Position numbers and translations under genes: made by a program
Assembly: GCF_005117025.1 (NCBI RefSeq)
Contig: NZ_SWCO01000001.1
Location: 806,001-870,000 of the forward strand
Direction of reading: 5' to 3'
From: Alteromonas portus
GTDB lineage: Bacteria; Pseudomonadota; Gammaproteobacteria; Enterobacterales; Alteromonadaceae
DNA: 64,000 nt
Notes under the pieces: model-generated
What the model was told of the DNA's origin: nothing
Databases searched by the model: none
The model's input: only the letters and a program-made list of their open reading frames with translations
Part shown: positions 56,338 through 64,000 of the stretch, piece by piece
How the letters are laid out: each line of letters starts with the position of its first letter
Numbering within the stretch: position 1 is the first letter of the stretch

Positions 56338-57513
56338 CTACGCTGACATTCGCTTTTCCTGTTTACGCCCATTTATCTGCTGTTTTGAGCGAACGGGGAA
56401 AGGCATTGTAAATGAAGAACGTTGCACGTTATCGCTTTTATTACCCGCTAATTGATTGGTGTCCGCCGTAATACTAATCTTATCGCTGTGCTGGGCTATG
56501 TCTACTCTGTCTAGTAATTTGACACCTACATCTACATCTTCACCTACACTTACACCTACATCTTGCGCGTCTTCGTCTAAGAATCTGATGCCCGCAAGTT
56601 TCCCAAGCTTATAATCATGACGAAGTTGTGCATCTGAGCTACCAAGTAACTTACTTTGCAGTTTATCAGATGCAAAAATTTGTATAACTTCTACACCCTC
56701 TGGCGGGTTTTCAATAAACGCCAACTCTTTTTGATACGCTTGTTCGTGCTGTAGCAAATAGTCGATAGTCTTCGGACACGTACCTGTTGCACACATCACA
56801 GCACTTAATTTCTGCAACCAAGGCGACTGTGCTTGAAAGCCTTTATCTACAGTGCGAATAACCACAATCTTCGTCGCTCCGCGTTTGTATGCCTCAGTAA
56901 CGGGTAACGGCGCTGCTAAACCACCGTCTAGATAAAAATCCGTATTGGCTGCTGGTTTAGTTTCAACATCAATGTGAAGCGGTACGCCTTGTTTGTATAG
57001 CAAAGGAAGTGCACTTGACGCCTTGATAAGGTCTACCCAGTTGTGAGTGCTTTTCATAGGGTCCAAAAAGTACGCTTGTCTATCTCTTGAATTGGTAGCG
57101 GTAAACAAAATTTCTCTGTCCGCCACGTTTGCCTTAGCCGTATCAAGATCAAGTAGTCGGTTCGCTTCTTTGGTTTTGTCAAAATACCAATCTAAATCGA
57201 CTATATGCTTACCCATTAAGCCTCTTCCCATTTGAAAGAAACGTTTGTGCCGGGTTAAGCCGCGAATAAGACGTTTTGCATAGCCTTTTTGACGCGCAAC
57301 AAAGCTCGTTAGGTTCTGTGAACCTGCTGATGTACCAATAAGAATATCGAAAGGGTCGTGACCCGCGTCTAGCCATGTATCCAGTACGCCTGCTGTAAAG
57401 ATGCCACGTTGCCCACCACCTTCCGCAACTAGGGCAACTTTGCCTCTATTCGGCATATCAGCATTGCGAGCTTTAGAATAAGCTAAAGAAGGTGCAGATT
57501 TTTGACCCAACAT
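56338..57513 (-). CDS. Patatin-like phospholipase (YjjU-like)
   Basis: 391 residues; ATG with GAGGA six bases upstream. Patatin dyad: oxyanion loop EGGGQRG at 31-37, nucleophile Ser62 in GTSAG, Asp196 in YLDGG. Likely a cytoplasmic or membrane-peripheral lipid acyl hydrolase of the YjjU group. The last 70 residues include a Val/Asp/Gly tandem repeat (DVGVSVGEDVDVGVKL) and a basic tail that are not part of the family core. Confidence 0.85.
   Translation of the reverse strand: MLGQKSAPSLAYSKARNADMPNRGKVALVAEGGGQRGIFTAGVLDTWLDAGHDPFDILIGTSAGSQNLTSFVARQKGYAKRLIRGLTRHKRFFQMGRGLMGKHIVDLDWYFDKTKEANRLLDLDTAKANVADREILFTATNSRDRQAYFLDPMKSTHNWVDLIKASSALPLLYKQGVPLHIDVETKPAANTDFYLDGGLAAPLPVTEAYKRGATKIVVIRTVDKGFQAQSPWLQKLSAVMCATGTCPKTIDYLLQHEQAYQKELAFIENPPEGVEVIQIFASDKLQSKLLGSSDAQLRHDYKLGKLAGIRFLDEDAQDVGVSVGEDVDVGVKLLDRVDIAQHSDKISITADTNQLAGNKSDNVQRSSFTMPFPVRSKQQINGRKQEKRMSA
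56521..56572 (-). repeat. Short imperfect tandem repeat in the patatin gene
   Basis: Imperfect repeats of CACCTACATCT-type units (six-base periodicity) encode alternating Val/Asp/Gly residues. It may vary in copy number between strains. Confidence 0.5.
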
Positions 57514-57543
57514 GACGATCCTCTATTTGACCTTGTATACAAA

Positions 57544-57581
57544 TTGACTACTTGGTCTAATTGTAGAGAGATCACAGACCA
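57544..57581. promoter_or_regulatory. Possible TetR-type operator upstream of the patatin gene
   Basis: On the minus strand TAGACCAAGTAGTCAA (57544-57559) is a near-palindrome of 7-bp half sites, and another AGACCA lies at 57576-57581. The pattern resembles sites of TetR-family repressors; no such regulator is in the window. Confidence 0.3.
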
Positions 57582-57732
57582 GGTGAAAATTGAAAGAATG
57601 AATCGTATTGATAGGAAATAGCTGATACTGCAACACTTTTTGTTATCTGTGTGTAATTTTTGTGTTTACATTTTGATCGTTTAATCGCAGTCTTAAAGAT
57701 GTAAAACGCTGAATATTCATCGGGAGTCATTC

Positions 57733-58749
57733 ATGAAAATTGCCGTGTTAGGTGCGGGAAGTATCGGGTGTTATGTTGCGGGCTGCTTATTAGCGTCTGA
57801 CTTCATATTAGTTGCTTCTAATGTAATTACGCTCATTGGCCGGCAGCGTTTGTGTGATGACATCACAGTAAACGGTATAAAAGTATCCGATTGGCAAGGC
57901 CGGGAGCAGCTAATTAACCCTGCAAAAATCACTTTCTCAATAAGAAACGAAAGTTTGCCTGACGCTGACGTCATTTTGCTGTGTGTTAAAAGTCAAGATA
58001 CCGAGCAGGCTGCTGCTATCCTCAACCGCTATGCAAAGCAATCTGCAGTCATAATTAGTCTTCAAAACGGAGTGGGAAATGCTCACTTGCTTCGCCAACA
58101 TGTAAAGCAGCGCGTAATTGCAGGTATGGTGCCATTCAATGTTTTTTATAAAGGTAAAGGCCATTTTCACTGCGGCACTGAAGGTAATATTGCCCTTGAA
58201 GACCCCAACAACCATTGCTCTAACATCATAAAGGCGTTTAGAAACGCGTCCTTGCCGGTAACAGTCTATGACGATATGAAGGCTATACAGTATGGCAAAC
58301 TCATTATGAACTTGAATAACGCGGTTAATGCATTATCAGGCATACCGTTAAAATCACAGTTGGAAGACCGTCAATACAGGTTGGTGACGGCTAAGGTATT
58401 GTCCGAAGCCTTGGCAGTGTTAAAAGCAGAAGGCATCACACCAGCTAGAACCGGTAAGGTTATTCCCAAACTGATGCCACACATTATGAATTTGCCCAAT
58501 TTTTTATTTAATGTGGTCGCTTCTTCTACGCTTAAAATAGATCCCGAAGCTCGTTCATCAATGTATGAAGATTTGATGCTGGGGCGACAAACTGAAATAG
58601 ATTACTTGAATGGTGAAATAGTCAGGCTAGGCGAGAAAAATGATATCCCAACGCCAGTGAACAAGCATATTGTTGGTCTGGTAAAGCTGCATGAAGTTGC
58701 TCGAAAAGGAAGTCCTCACTTACCTGCAAGTGCAATGCTAATAACATAG
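57733..58749 (+). CDS. 2-dehydropantoate 2-reductase family protein (ApbA/PanE)
   Basis: 338 residues. N-terminal Rossmann motif IAVLGAGSIGCYVAG, VILLCVKSQDT, then the C-terminal ketopantoate reductase domain with catalytic Lys in YGKLIMNLNNAVNAL and the SMYEDLMLGRQTEIDYLNGE segment containing Ser/Asp/Glu of the active site. Reduces ketopantoate in pantothenate synthesis. Slightly longer than E. coli PanE (303), and isolated from other pan genes, so a paralogue with another 2-keto substrate is possible. Ribosome site GGGAG. Confidence 0.82.
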   Translation: MKIAVLGAGSIGCYVAGCLLASDFILVASNVITLIGRQRLCDDITVNGIKVSDWQGREQLINPAKITFSIRNESLPDADVILLCVKSQDTEQAAAILNRYAKQSAVIISLQNGVGNAHLLRQHVKQRVIAGMVPFNVFYKGKGHFHCGTEGNIALEDPNNHCSNIIKAFRNASLPVTVYDDMKAIQYGKLIMNLNNAVNALSGIPLKSQLEDRQYRLVTAKVLSEALAVLKAEGITPARTGKVIPKLMPHIMNLPNFLFNVVASSTLKIDPEARSSMYEDLMLGRQTEIDYLNGEIVRLGEKNDIPTPVNKHIVGLVKLHEVARKGSPHLPASAMLIT

Positions 58750-58794
58750 TGACCCAGCCTACTGACGTATTTCGACGCTAATTATTACAGTTTT

Positions 58795-58831
58795 ATGTCA
58801 TTTTTGTGTCACAGCCCTTGATTCTTATACT
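58795..58831 (+). promoter_or_regulatory. PhoB box and promoter upstream of the porin gene
   Basis: Direct repeats ATGTCAT (58795-58801) and GTGTCAC (58806-58812) with 11-bp periodicity match the pho box CTGTCAT-N4-CTGTCAT. A -10 TATACT follows at 58826-58831. The pho box takes the place of a -35. This predicts induction by phosphate starvation. Confidence 0.6.
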
Positions 58832-58876
58832 AAAGTATATATCCTGCGCGCAAATTTCCGTTATATTTAGTGTGCT

Positions 58877-60103
58877 TTGCTTTTTCAAAACGTCTTTTCT
58901 GCTTGTCTTTTGCTGAGCGCTTCAGCAGTATCATTTTCACCCTTGTCTGTTGTAGCCTCAGACACTAATACTGAGCGTGAGTCTAGCTCCACGTCTTCTA
59001 CATACAATGGCAATGGCCTAACATTTCAAAGCGACAACGACACCTTGTCGCTACGCGTGCGCGGTCGCCTTCAGTTTCGTTATGCCAACCCTGGTATAGG
59101 CCAACCTACCGAGCTTGCTGATTTTACACATAATGCCGGGAATCAATTTGGTATTAACAGGGCGCGAGTGAAGTTAGATGGTCACATTGGTGTACCTTGG
59201 ATTACATATGATGTGGAATATGATGCGGTTGACCAGCGTACGCTGAGCGCCACTTTATCTTTTGAAAAATATGACGCGCTTCGGTTTAAACTGGGTCAGT
59301 GGAAAGTCGAATATTCCAGAGAGCGCAGTGTTAGCAGCGGCGGCCAACAAATGATGGACCGATCAATTATCAATAGAATTTTCACCCTAGACAGACAAAT
59401 GGGCGCATCGCTATACGGTCATGTCGATAAGGGTGGGGCTTCTAATTTTAATTATTGGATAGGCGTATTTAATGGGTCTGGTCGAGGTGAATACAGTAAT
59501 CATGACGGAGAAGCCATGTATGCCGGGCGTTTTCAGTGGAATGTGTTAGGAGAAAAGGTTGATTTTAACAACAGCGATATTGAACGTTCAGCTAAACCTA
59601 AAGCTGCTTTGGCAGTAGCTGGGGCGAAGTTCAAAAGCCAGTTCACGCGTTTTTCATCCTCGGGTGCAGGTAACTTGACCAACTTCGATGAAGGTGAGGT
59701 GGAAGGCCAGTACGATATTGCGCAATTCGTTATAGACGGCGCATATTTTTACAAGGGCTTAAATGCACAAGCGGAATATCACGAAAAAGAAATTGTCGAC
59801 CTAGCAAACGACAACACCCAGTCTACACTGCGCGGTTATTATGTGCAGGCGGGGTATTTCTTAAGTGAATCAATTGAAGGGTGGCCTGAACCCCTTGAAA
59901 TAGCTGCGCGCTACGGAACTTACTCGTCAAACAATAATGAACACGATGACCACTTTTTTGAAAAGACCCTAGCATTCAATTATTTTTTTAATGGCCATGA
60001 AAACAAACTCACCGCAGAAATAAGTCGCGTTTCACTTGACCAGTTTGATACTGAAGTAGGGGACGAAACCATTTATGCTTTGCAGTGGGATGTGAGTTTT
60101 TAA
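58877..60103 (+). CDS. Phosphate-selective porin O/P-like outer membrane protein
   Basis: 408 residues. Signal peptide to about residue 28. The mature start LRVRGRLQFRYA..., INRARVKLDGHI and the run of alternating aromatic strands to a C-terminal Phe (ALQWDVSF) are those of the OprO/OprP family of trimeric 16-stranded anion porins. The start codon appears to be TTG with no ribosome site visible, and a stop lies three codons upstream, so the start is uncertain. A PhoB box upstream agrees with phosphate or polyphosphate uptake. Confidence 0.82.
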   Translation: MLFQNVFSACLLLSASAVSFSPLSVVASDTNTERESSSTSSTYNGNGLTFQSDNDTLSLRVRGRLQFRYANPGIGQPTELADFTHNAGNQFGINRARVKLDGHIGVPWITYDVEYDAVDQRTLSATLSFEKYDALRFKLGQWKVEYSRERSVSSGGQQMMDRSIINRIFTLDRQMGASLYGHVDKGGASNFNYWIGVFNGSGRGEYSNHDGEAMYAGRFQWNVLGEKVDFNNSDIERSAKPKAALAVAGAKFKSQFTRFSSSGAGNLTNFDEGEVEGQYDIAQFVIDGAYFYKGLNAQAEYHEKEIVDLANDNTQSTLRGYYVQAGYFLSESIEGWPEPLEIAARYGTYSSNNNEHDDHFFEKTLAFNYFFNGHENKLTAEISRVSLDQFDTEVGDETIYALQWDVSF

Positions 60104-60107
60104 ATGC

Positions 60108-62633
60108 TTACGCCCTGCGAGTAAGAAAGTCATTTAAAATGGCGACGAGACGAGTCTTGTCAATGGGCTTGCCCACGTGAGCATCCATTCCTGCAGCTAG
60201 ACAGTCTTCGATGTCCTGCTGCATGGCATTGGCGGTTAGTGCAACTATGGGGGTCTTTAACTTAAGCGCATCTCTAATATGTCGCGTGGCACTCAGCCCG
60301 TCTACTTCTGGCATTTGAATATCCATAAGCACTAAATCATAGGTGTTCGCTTTTAGTGCATCAATAGCCTTTTGTCCGTTCGATACGTGCGTAAAATCTA
60401 AGTGGTATTCATCAAGAAGTGCCTTTATGACTTCAACGTTAATGTCATTGTCTTCAGCAAGGAGAATACGAGCGCCTTTAAGTAAGCACGGTTGCTTATC
60501 TTTCTCTGGTAATGGTTCATCAATATCTTCTGCAATAGCAAATGTCACATCAAATGAAAAAGTAGAACCATGCGCCAATTCACTTTCAAGCGTCAGTGAA
60601 GAACCCATTAGCTTAAGCAAATTGTTGCTGATGTTAAGCCCAAGACCTGTACCTCCATACTTGCGTGCTATGGAGCTTTCTGCCTGTGTGAAAGGTGTAA
60701 ACAGCTTCACTTGGTTCTCTTTCGAAATACCAATTCCGTTATCTTTTACCCAGCAGTGTAGGGTGCATTGACGTTCGTTGACTTCAGCCACGGATAACCC
60801 GATTTCGATAACCCCTTTATCAGAAAATTTGATGGCATTACTTAATAGATTGGCCAATATCTGCTTGAACCTTAGTTCATCAAACATTAAATCGATGTTG
60901 AGGCTCTTGTCGATACGAAGCTGGAGCAATAGTCCTTTACGTTCTGCTTGGTCTGAAAAAATGTCGACCAGTGTGAGTAGGCTTTCATTGATATTGTGGG
61001 GTCTGATAGCCAATGTTAGCTTGCCCGCTTCAATTTTCGAGAAGTCGAGTAGGTCGTTAATAAGTTGAAGCAGCATTTCAGAAGCGTTGACGATTTTCTT
61101 GGTAAGATCTTTTGCCTGCACGTCTTCTGCACGGCTCGCTAACGATTGTCCAAAGCCAATAATGGCATTTAAAGGTGTACGAATCTCATGGCTAATATTA
61201 GAAATAAACTCAGACTTTAACCGATTATTTAATTCTGCTTTTTCTTTCGCTGTTAAGTAGAGCGCATTAGCCTGTCGTGATTTACTCAGTAATATCAAAA
61301 TGATAATAATTGTTAGAAGTGTAAGAGTCACAAGTACAATGAGGAGAGTGGAAAAAAGTGACTGGGTGCGCTGAGCCTCGGTTTTTATCAAAAGCGCTTC
61401 TTCGAAGGCTTTGTTTTCATTCTCTAGTTGATTAGCTCTGTCTTTTTCTTGGGTTATTTGATCAACCAAGTTCGCGCTTTTTATGAGCTCTAGGTCTTCG
61501 TATTTTTTTGCATTTAAGTAGGCTTGGTGGAAAACCTCAAATTGCTTGAACGCCAGTGCGTGATCGCCTTTCGCAGCGGTAATGTAAGCTTCTGTTTTGT
61601 CGAGTTGAGCACGCCACGTTGTTTGCTCATCTTCGCGATTAAGATCATAAAGTTTGCGGGCATTATTGAGCGCATCCGTCGCTTCATTTAATTCACCTAA
61701 ACTAAGGTGGGCTTCCGCTTTTAATCGGTAAATTTCGCTATTGTAAAAAGAAGAAGAAAGAGGATGAGCAAGAACATTATCAGACAGTGTCAGCGCTTTC
61801 TTAAGGTTACCTGAACGATAATAGGTAGTGGCGATGCCGTAAGTAGCAAGGAATTCAGAATAATTAATATCTATTTGCGAATCATACTCGATGGCACGTT
61901 CAAAATAATCGATAGCCTTACTATATTCTTTTAAGTTTCGATACAAAATACCGATGGCATAAAGGTTGTCACTGACCAATATTCGCTGGTATTCGGCCTG
62001 TGCACCCTCTAAAGACTTATCATAATAGGTAAGTGCAATATCATAAGCGCTCACTGATTGATAATAGTCTGCCACTATGGCGTAGTACAGGGGTCTAAGT
62101 TCAGTAAGCTTGTGTTTGGTGAGTATATCGTTAACCGAATTGATAAGTTCAGCGTTAGGCGCGAAAACCTGTCCTTCGCTATAGGTCAATACCTGGTAAA
62201 TAAGGGCGTAGGCTTTGATACTCGGTGGTATATTTGGCGTAGATATAACTTTATCAAAGTACGCGTAGGCTTTCTTATATTCAGCAGAAATACCGTGCAT
62301 CCTAGCCACACCAGTTGCAATGGTAAGGCCGTCGCTCGTATTGTCTTGCAACTTTGTCAGCGTATTAATGATTTGGTCGGAAGGTCGTTGATGGATGGCA
62401 AGTTGGTACTGAACATAAAGTGCACCCACTTTTCTTTTTTCGTCTAGCGTTAAATCTTCAGATAACAACCAAGCTTCTAACTTTTCTATTGCAGCACCTA
62501 TTGGCATAGGAACAGAGGTTTCTACGTCTATCTTTATTTTGCTGACATCCTCTGCAATAGACGCATTGGCATGAACTGTTCCAACGCACCAAATAAGGGT
62601 TAGCAAGAGTGTCAAACTAATAAAATACTGCAA
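60108..62633 (-). CDS. TPR-containing hybrid sensor histidine kinase
   Basis: 841 residues from a TTG. Signal peptide (VHANA, 24), periplasmic TPR-like helical repeats (about 60-385), a short coiled coil, one TM helix (about 425-448), HisKA with His near 481 in ISNISHEIRTPLNAIIG, HATPase (NLLSNAIKF, DNGIGI, GGTGLGLNI), and a C-terminal receiver with Asp near 767 in VLMDIQMPEVDG. It needs an external Hpt protein to pass on phosphate. The TPR sensor suggests that it reads a protein or peptide signal. Four bases from the convergent porin gene, with no terminator between them. Confidence 0.88.
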   Translation of the reverse strand: MQYFISLTLLLTLIWCVGTVHANASIAEDVSKIKIDVETSVPMPIGAAIEKLEAWLLSEDLTLDEKRKVGALYVQYQLAIHQRPSDQIINTLTKLQDNTSDGLTIATGVARMHGISAEYKKAYAYFDKVISTPNIPPSIKAYALIYQVLTYSEGQVFAPNAELINSVNDILTKHKLTELRPLYYAIVADYYQSVSAYDIALTYYDKSLEGAQAEYQRILVSDNLYAIGILYRNLKEYSKAIDYFERAIEYDSQIDINYSEFLATYGIATTYYRSGNLKKALTLSDNVLAHPLSSSFYNSEIYRLKAEAHLSLGELNEATDALNNARKLYDLNREDEQTTWRAQLDKTEAYITAAKGDHALAFKQFEVFHQAYLNAKKYEDLELIKSANLVDQITQEKDRANQLENENKAFEEALLIKTEAQRTQSLFSTLLIVLVTLTLLTIIIILILLSKSRQANALYLTAKEKAELNNRLKSEFISNISHEIRTPLNAIIGFGQSLASRAEDVQAKDLTKKIVNASEMLLQLINDLLDFSKIEAGKLTLAIRPHNINESLLTLVDIFSDQAERKGLLLQLRIDKSLNIDLMFDELRFKQILANLLSNAIKFSDKGVIEIGLSVAEVNERQCTLHCWVKDNGIGISKENQVKLFTPFTQAESSIARKYGGTGLGLNISNNLLKLMGSSLTLESELAHGSTFSFDVTFAIAEDIDEPLPEKDKQPCLLKGARILLAEDNDINVEVIKALLDEYHLDFTHVSNGQKAIDALKANTYDLVLMDIQMPEVDGLSATRHIRDALKLKTPIVALTANAMQQDIEDCLAAGMDAHVGKPIDKTRLVAILNDFLTRRA

Positions 62634-62755
62634 ACTAAGTGACCTGAATAAATCATATGTCTCTTATATTAAACGATTAAGCCCGTTTGTAATTTAAGCA
62701 ATAAGTCTAAAGTTAAGTATAGTATGCAATGTGTAACGTTTAATAAGAGGTAGGC

Positions 62756-63115
62756 ATGCAAGAAAGTATAAAACTCAACTATGTCGAATTTGCATCTTTA
62801 GATCTTGGTCTCTCAAAAGTTTTTTTTGAAAGCGCGTTTGGCTGGCGTTTTACCGACTATGGCAGCGAATACAGTGCGTTTAGCAATGCTGGCTTGGACG
62901 GTGGTATATTTGCGTCTGAACGGGTGTTAAAGACAGAAACTGGCGCACCTTTGTTGGTACTTTATGCCTCTAATATTTCTGAAGCTCAACGTCGTGTAGA
63001 AAATGCTGGTGGAACAATTACTAAGCCGCTATTTGATTTTCCTGGTGGTTGTCGATTTCATTTTGTTGAGCCTGGCGGAAATGAGCTTGCAGTTTGGTCT
63101 GAGTCGGTAAAATAA
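62756..63115 (+). CDS. VOC (glyoxalase/bleomycin-resistance) family protein
   Basis: 119 residues, single-domain VOC fold in two beta-alpha-beta-beta-beta halves: LNYVEFASLDLGLSKVFFESAFGWRF and the C-terminal FPGGCRFHFVEPGGNELAVWS. The last Glu/His metal positions are partly replaced, so enzymatic activity is uncertain. GAGG ribosome site. Monocistronic. Confidence 0.8.
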   Translation: MQESIKLNYVEFASLDLGLSKVFFESAFGWRFTDYGSEYSAFSNAGLDGGIFASERVLKTETGAPLLVLYASNISEAQRRVENAGGTITKPLFDFPGGCRFHFVEPGGNELAVWSESVK

Positions 63116-63171
63116 CGGTTAAGTACGAATTTTACCACTCGGCAGTGTCGCTGTTGGTCGCTCAGCAAACA

Positions 63172-63210
63172 AAAACGCCTTGCGAAAGTATCCCCGCAAG
63201 GCGTTTTAAC
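63172..63210. terminator. Bidirectional terminator between the VOC gene and asd
   Basis: 13-bp stem AAAACGCCTTGCG / CGCAAGGCGTTTT with a ten-base loop; U-rich ends on both strands. Confidence 0.9.
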
Positions 63211-63239
63211 GTTTAATTTAATTAGCTAAAAACTATCCG

Positions 63240-64000
63240 TTAGTTTTGTTCTAACACAATACGCAACATTCTGCGAAGCGGCTCTGCGGCACCCCACAAG
63301 AGTTGATCGCCAACTGTGAAAGCCGAAATATATTCTGGGCCCATGCTTAGCTTGCGAATACGGCCAACGGGTATAGATAGCGTACCGGTAACTTTTGCAG
63401 GCGTAAGTTCTTGCATGGTTGCGTCGCGATCGTTTGGAATAACTTTTACCCAATCGTTGTGCTTAGCAAGAATGTCTTCAATTTCAGTAAGCGGCAAATC
63501 TTTCTTAAGTTTTAGCGTAATGGCTTGGCTGTGGCAGCGCATTGCGCCAACGCGCACACAAATACCGTCAATAGGTACTTCGCTATCTTTTATGCCAAGA
63601 ATTTTATTTGCTTCGGCTTGTGCTTTCCACTCTTCACGGCTTTGACCTGAAGGTAGTTGTGAATCAATATACGGAATTAGGCTGCCCGCAAGCGGTACAC
63701 CAAACTGTTCGCTAGGGTAGTCTGAGCTTCTAATAAACTCTGACACTTGCTGATCAATTTCTAAAATTGCGGTAGCTGGGTCTTCAACCTTTTCTTTCAC
63801 ATTGCTGTGAATAGCGCCCATTTGACTAATAAGCTCACGCATGTGCTTCGCACCTGACCCTGAAGCGGCTTGATAAGTCATCGGAGATGCCCATTCAACA
63901 AGATCTTTCTCGAACAGACCACCTAACGCTAGCAACATCAGTGAAACCGTGCAGTTTCCACCCACGTAAGTGCGAATGCCTTTCTCAATGCCACTATCAA
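63240..64000 (-). CDS. asd: Aspartate-semialdehyde dehydrogenase, 5' end outside window
   Basis: The C-terminal 250-odd residues; the frame is open to the right edge. The active-site Cys is in [19 protein letters not shown], followed by [20 protein letters not shown] and [20 protein letters not shown] with the catalytic His. Converts aspartyl phosphate to aspartate semialdehyde for Lys, Met, Thr and diaminopimelate. Close to E. coli Asd in this part. Confidence 0.93.
   Translation of the reverse strand, partial: DSGIEKGIRTYVGGNCTVSLMLLALGGLFEKDLVEWASPMTYQAASGSGAKHMRELISQMGAIHSNVKEKVEDPATAILEIDQQVSEFIRSSDYPSEQFGVPLAGSLIPYIDSQLPSGQSREEWKAQAEANKILGIKDSEVPIDGICVRVGAMRCHSQAITLKLKKDLPLTEIEDILAKHNDWVKVIPNDRDATMQELTPAKVTGTLSIPVGRIRKLSMGPEYISAFTVGDQLLWGAAEPLRRMLRIVLEQN

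Noticed and set aside
62058..62447. 129-codon plus-strand frame within the hybrid kinase gene
   Set aside because: Antisense shadow of the TPR sensor region; no start signal or family features.
1..64000. Mobile elements or genomic islands
   Set aside because: No transposase, integrase, phage gene, terminal inverted repeats or tRNA-adjacent direct repeats were seen; the tRNA genes are followed by conserved housekeeping genes.

Overview
The window reads as a chromosomal segment of a marine gammaproteobacterium of the Alteromonas type. The evidence is the gene content and synteny (rpsP-rimM-trmD-rplS, aroF-tyrA facing pheA, yecE/aspS-nudB-ruvCAB, ybgC-tolQRAB-pal-cpoB followed by tRNA-Lys genes and nadA), the moderate GC content, and the many signalling, efflux and surface genes. 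I see no rRNA, prophage, insertion sequence or CRISPR array. Both ends cut genes: a repeat-built propeller protein at the left edge and asd at the right edge.

Layout. 1-2905: propeller protein and a convergent secreted lipoprotein resembling polysaccharide lyases, with a uronate-regulator-like operator upstream. 3256-8824: a tightly coupled three-gene SMC/MukBEF-like (Mks-type) operon without a nuclease subunit. 8825-10970: a structured intergenic leader, a TerB-like protein and a lipoprotein hydrolase. 11203-17347: RND efflux pair and an ABC exporter, all on the minus strand. 17576-18767: DsbA-like protein and a lipoprotein. 19051-20987: the ribosomal protein/tRNA modification operon. 21116-26896: TRIC channel, crotonase-family protein, a tiny membrane protein, and the aromatic amino acid block, with a TyrR box before aroF and a complete phenylalanine attenuator (leader peptide, antiterminator, terminator) before pheA.

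27058-38585 is a signalling block: a double-receiver protein with one dead receiver, a SUI1/YciH protein, a STAS/PP2C partner-switching pair of the HsbA/HsbR or CrsA/CrsR type, a second TerB protein, a GGDEF-EAL protein, an EF-hand protein, a GlrK-QseG-GlrR-like two-component operon, and an orphan flagellin. 38622-44778 holds a GAF protein, a DUF72 protein, aspS, nudB and ruvCAB. Between ruvB and ybgC a strong minus-strand promoter and an intrinsic terminator delimit a likely small RNA of about 130 nt. 45364-50552 is the Tol-Pal envelope operon, followed by three identical tRNA-Lys genes, nadA and tRNA-Ser. 52835-64000 holds assorted metabolic and envelope genes, including a PhoB-box-preceded phosphate-type porin, a TPR hybrid histidine kinase and the 3' part of asd.

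Most genes are housekeeping. The parts most worth a second look are the Mks-type operon, the unannotated small RNA at 45011-45143, the structured leader at 9099-9209, the partner switch at 28423-30428, and the tRNA-Lys leader/trailer pairing. Domain calls are made from reading sequence motifs; no database search was run.
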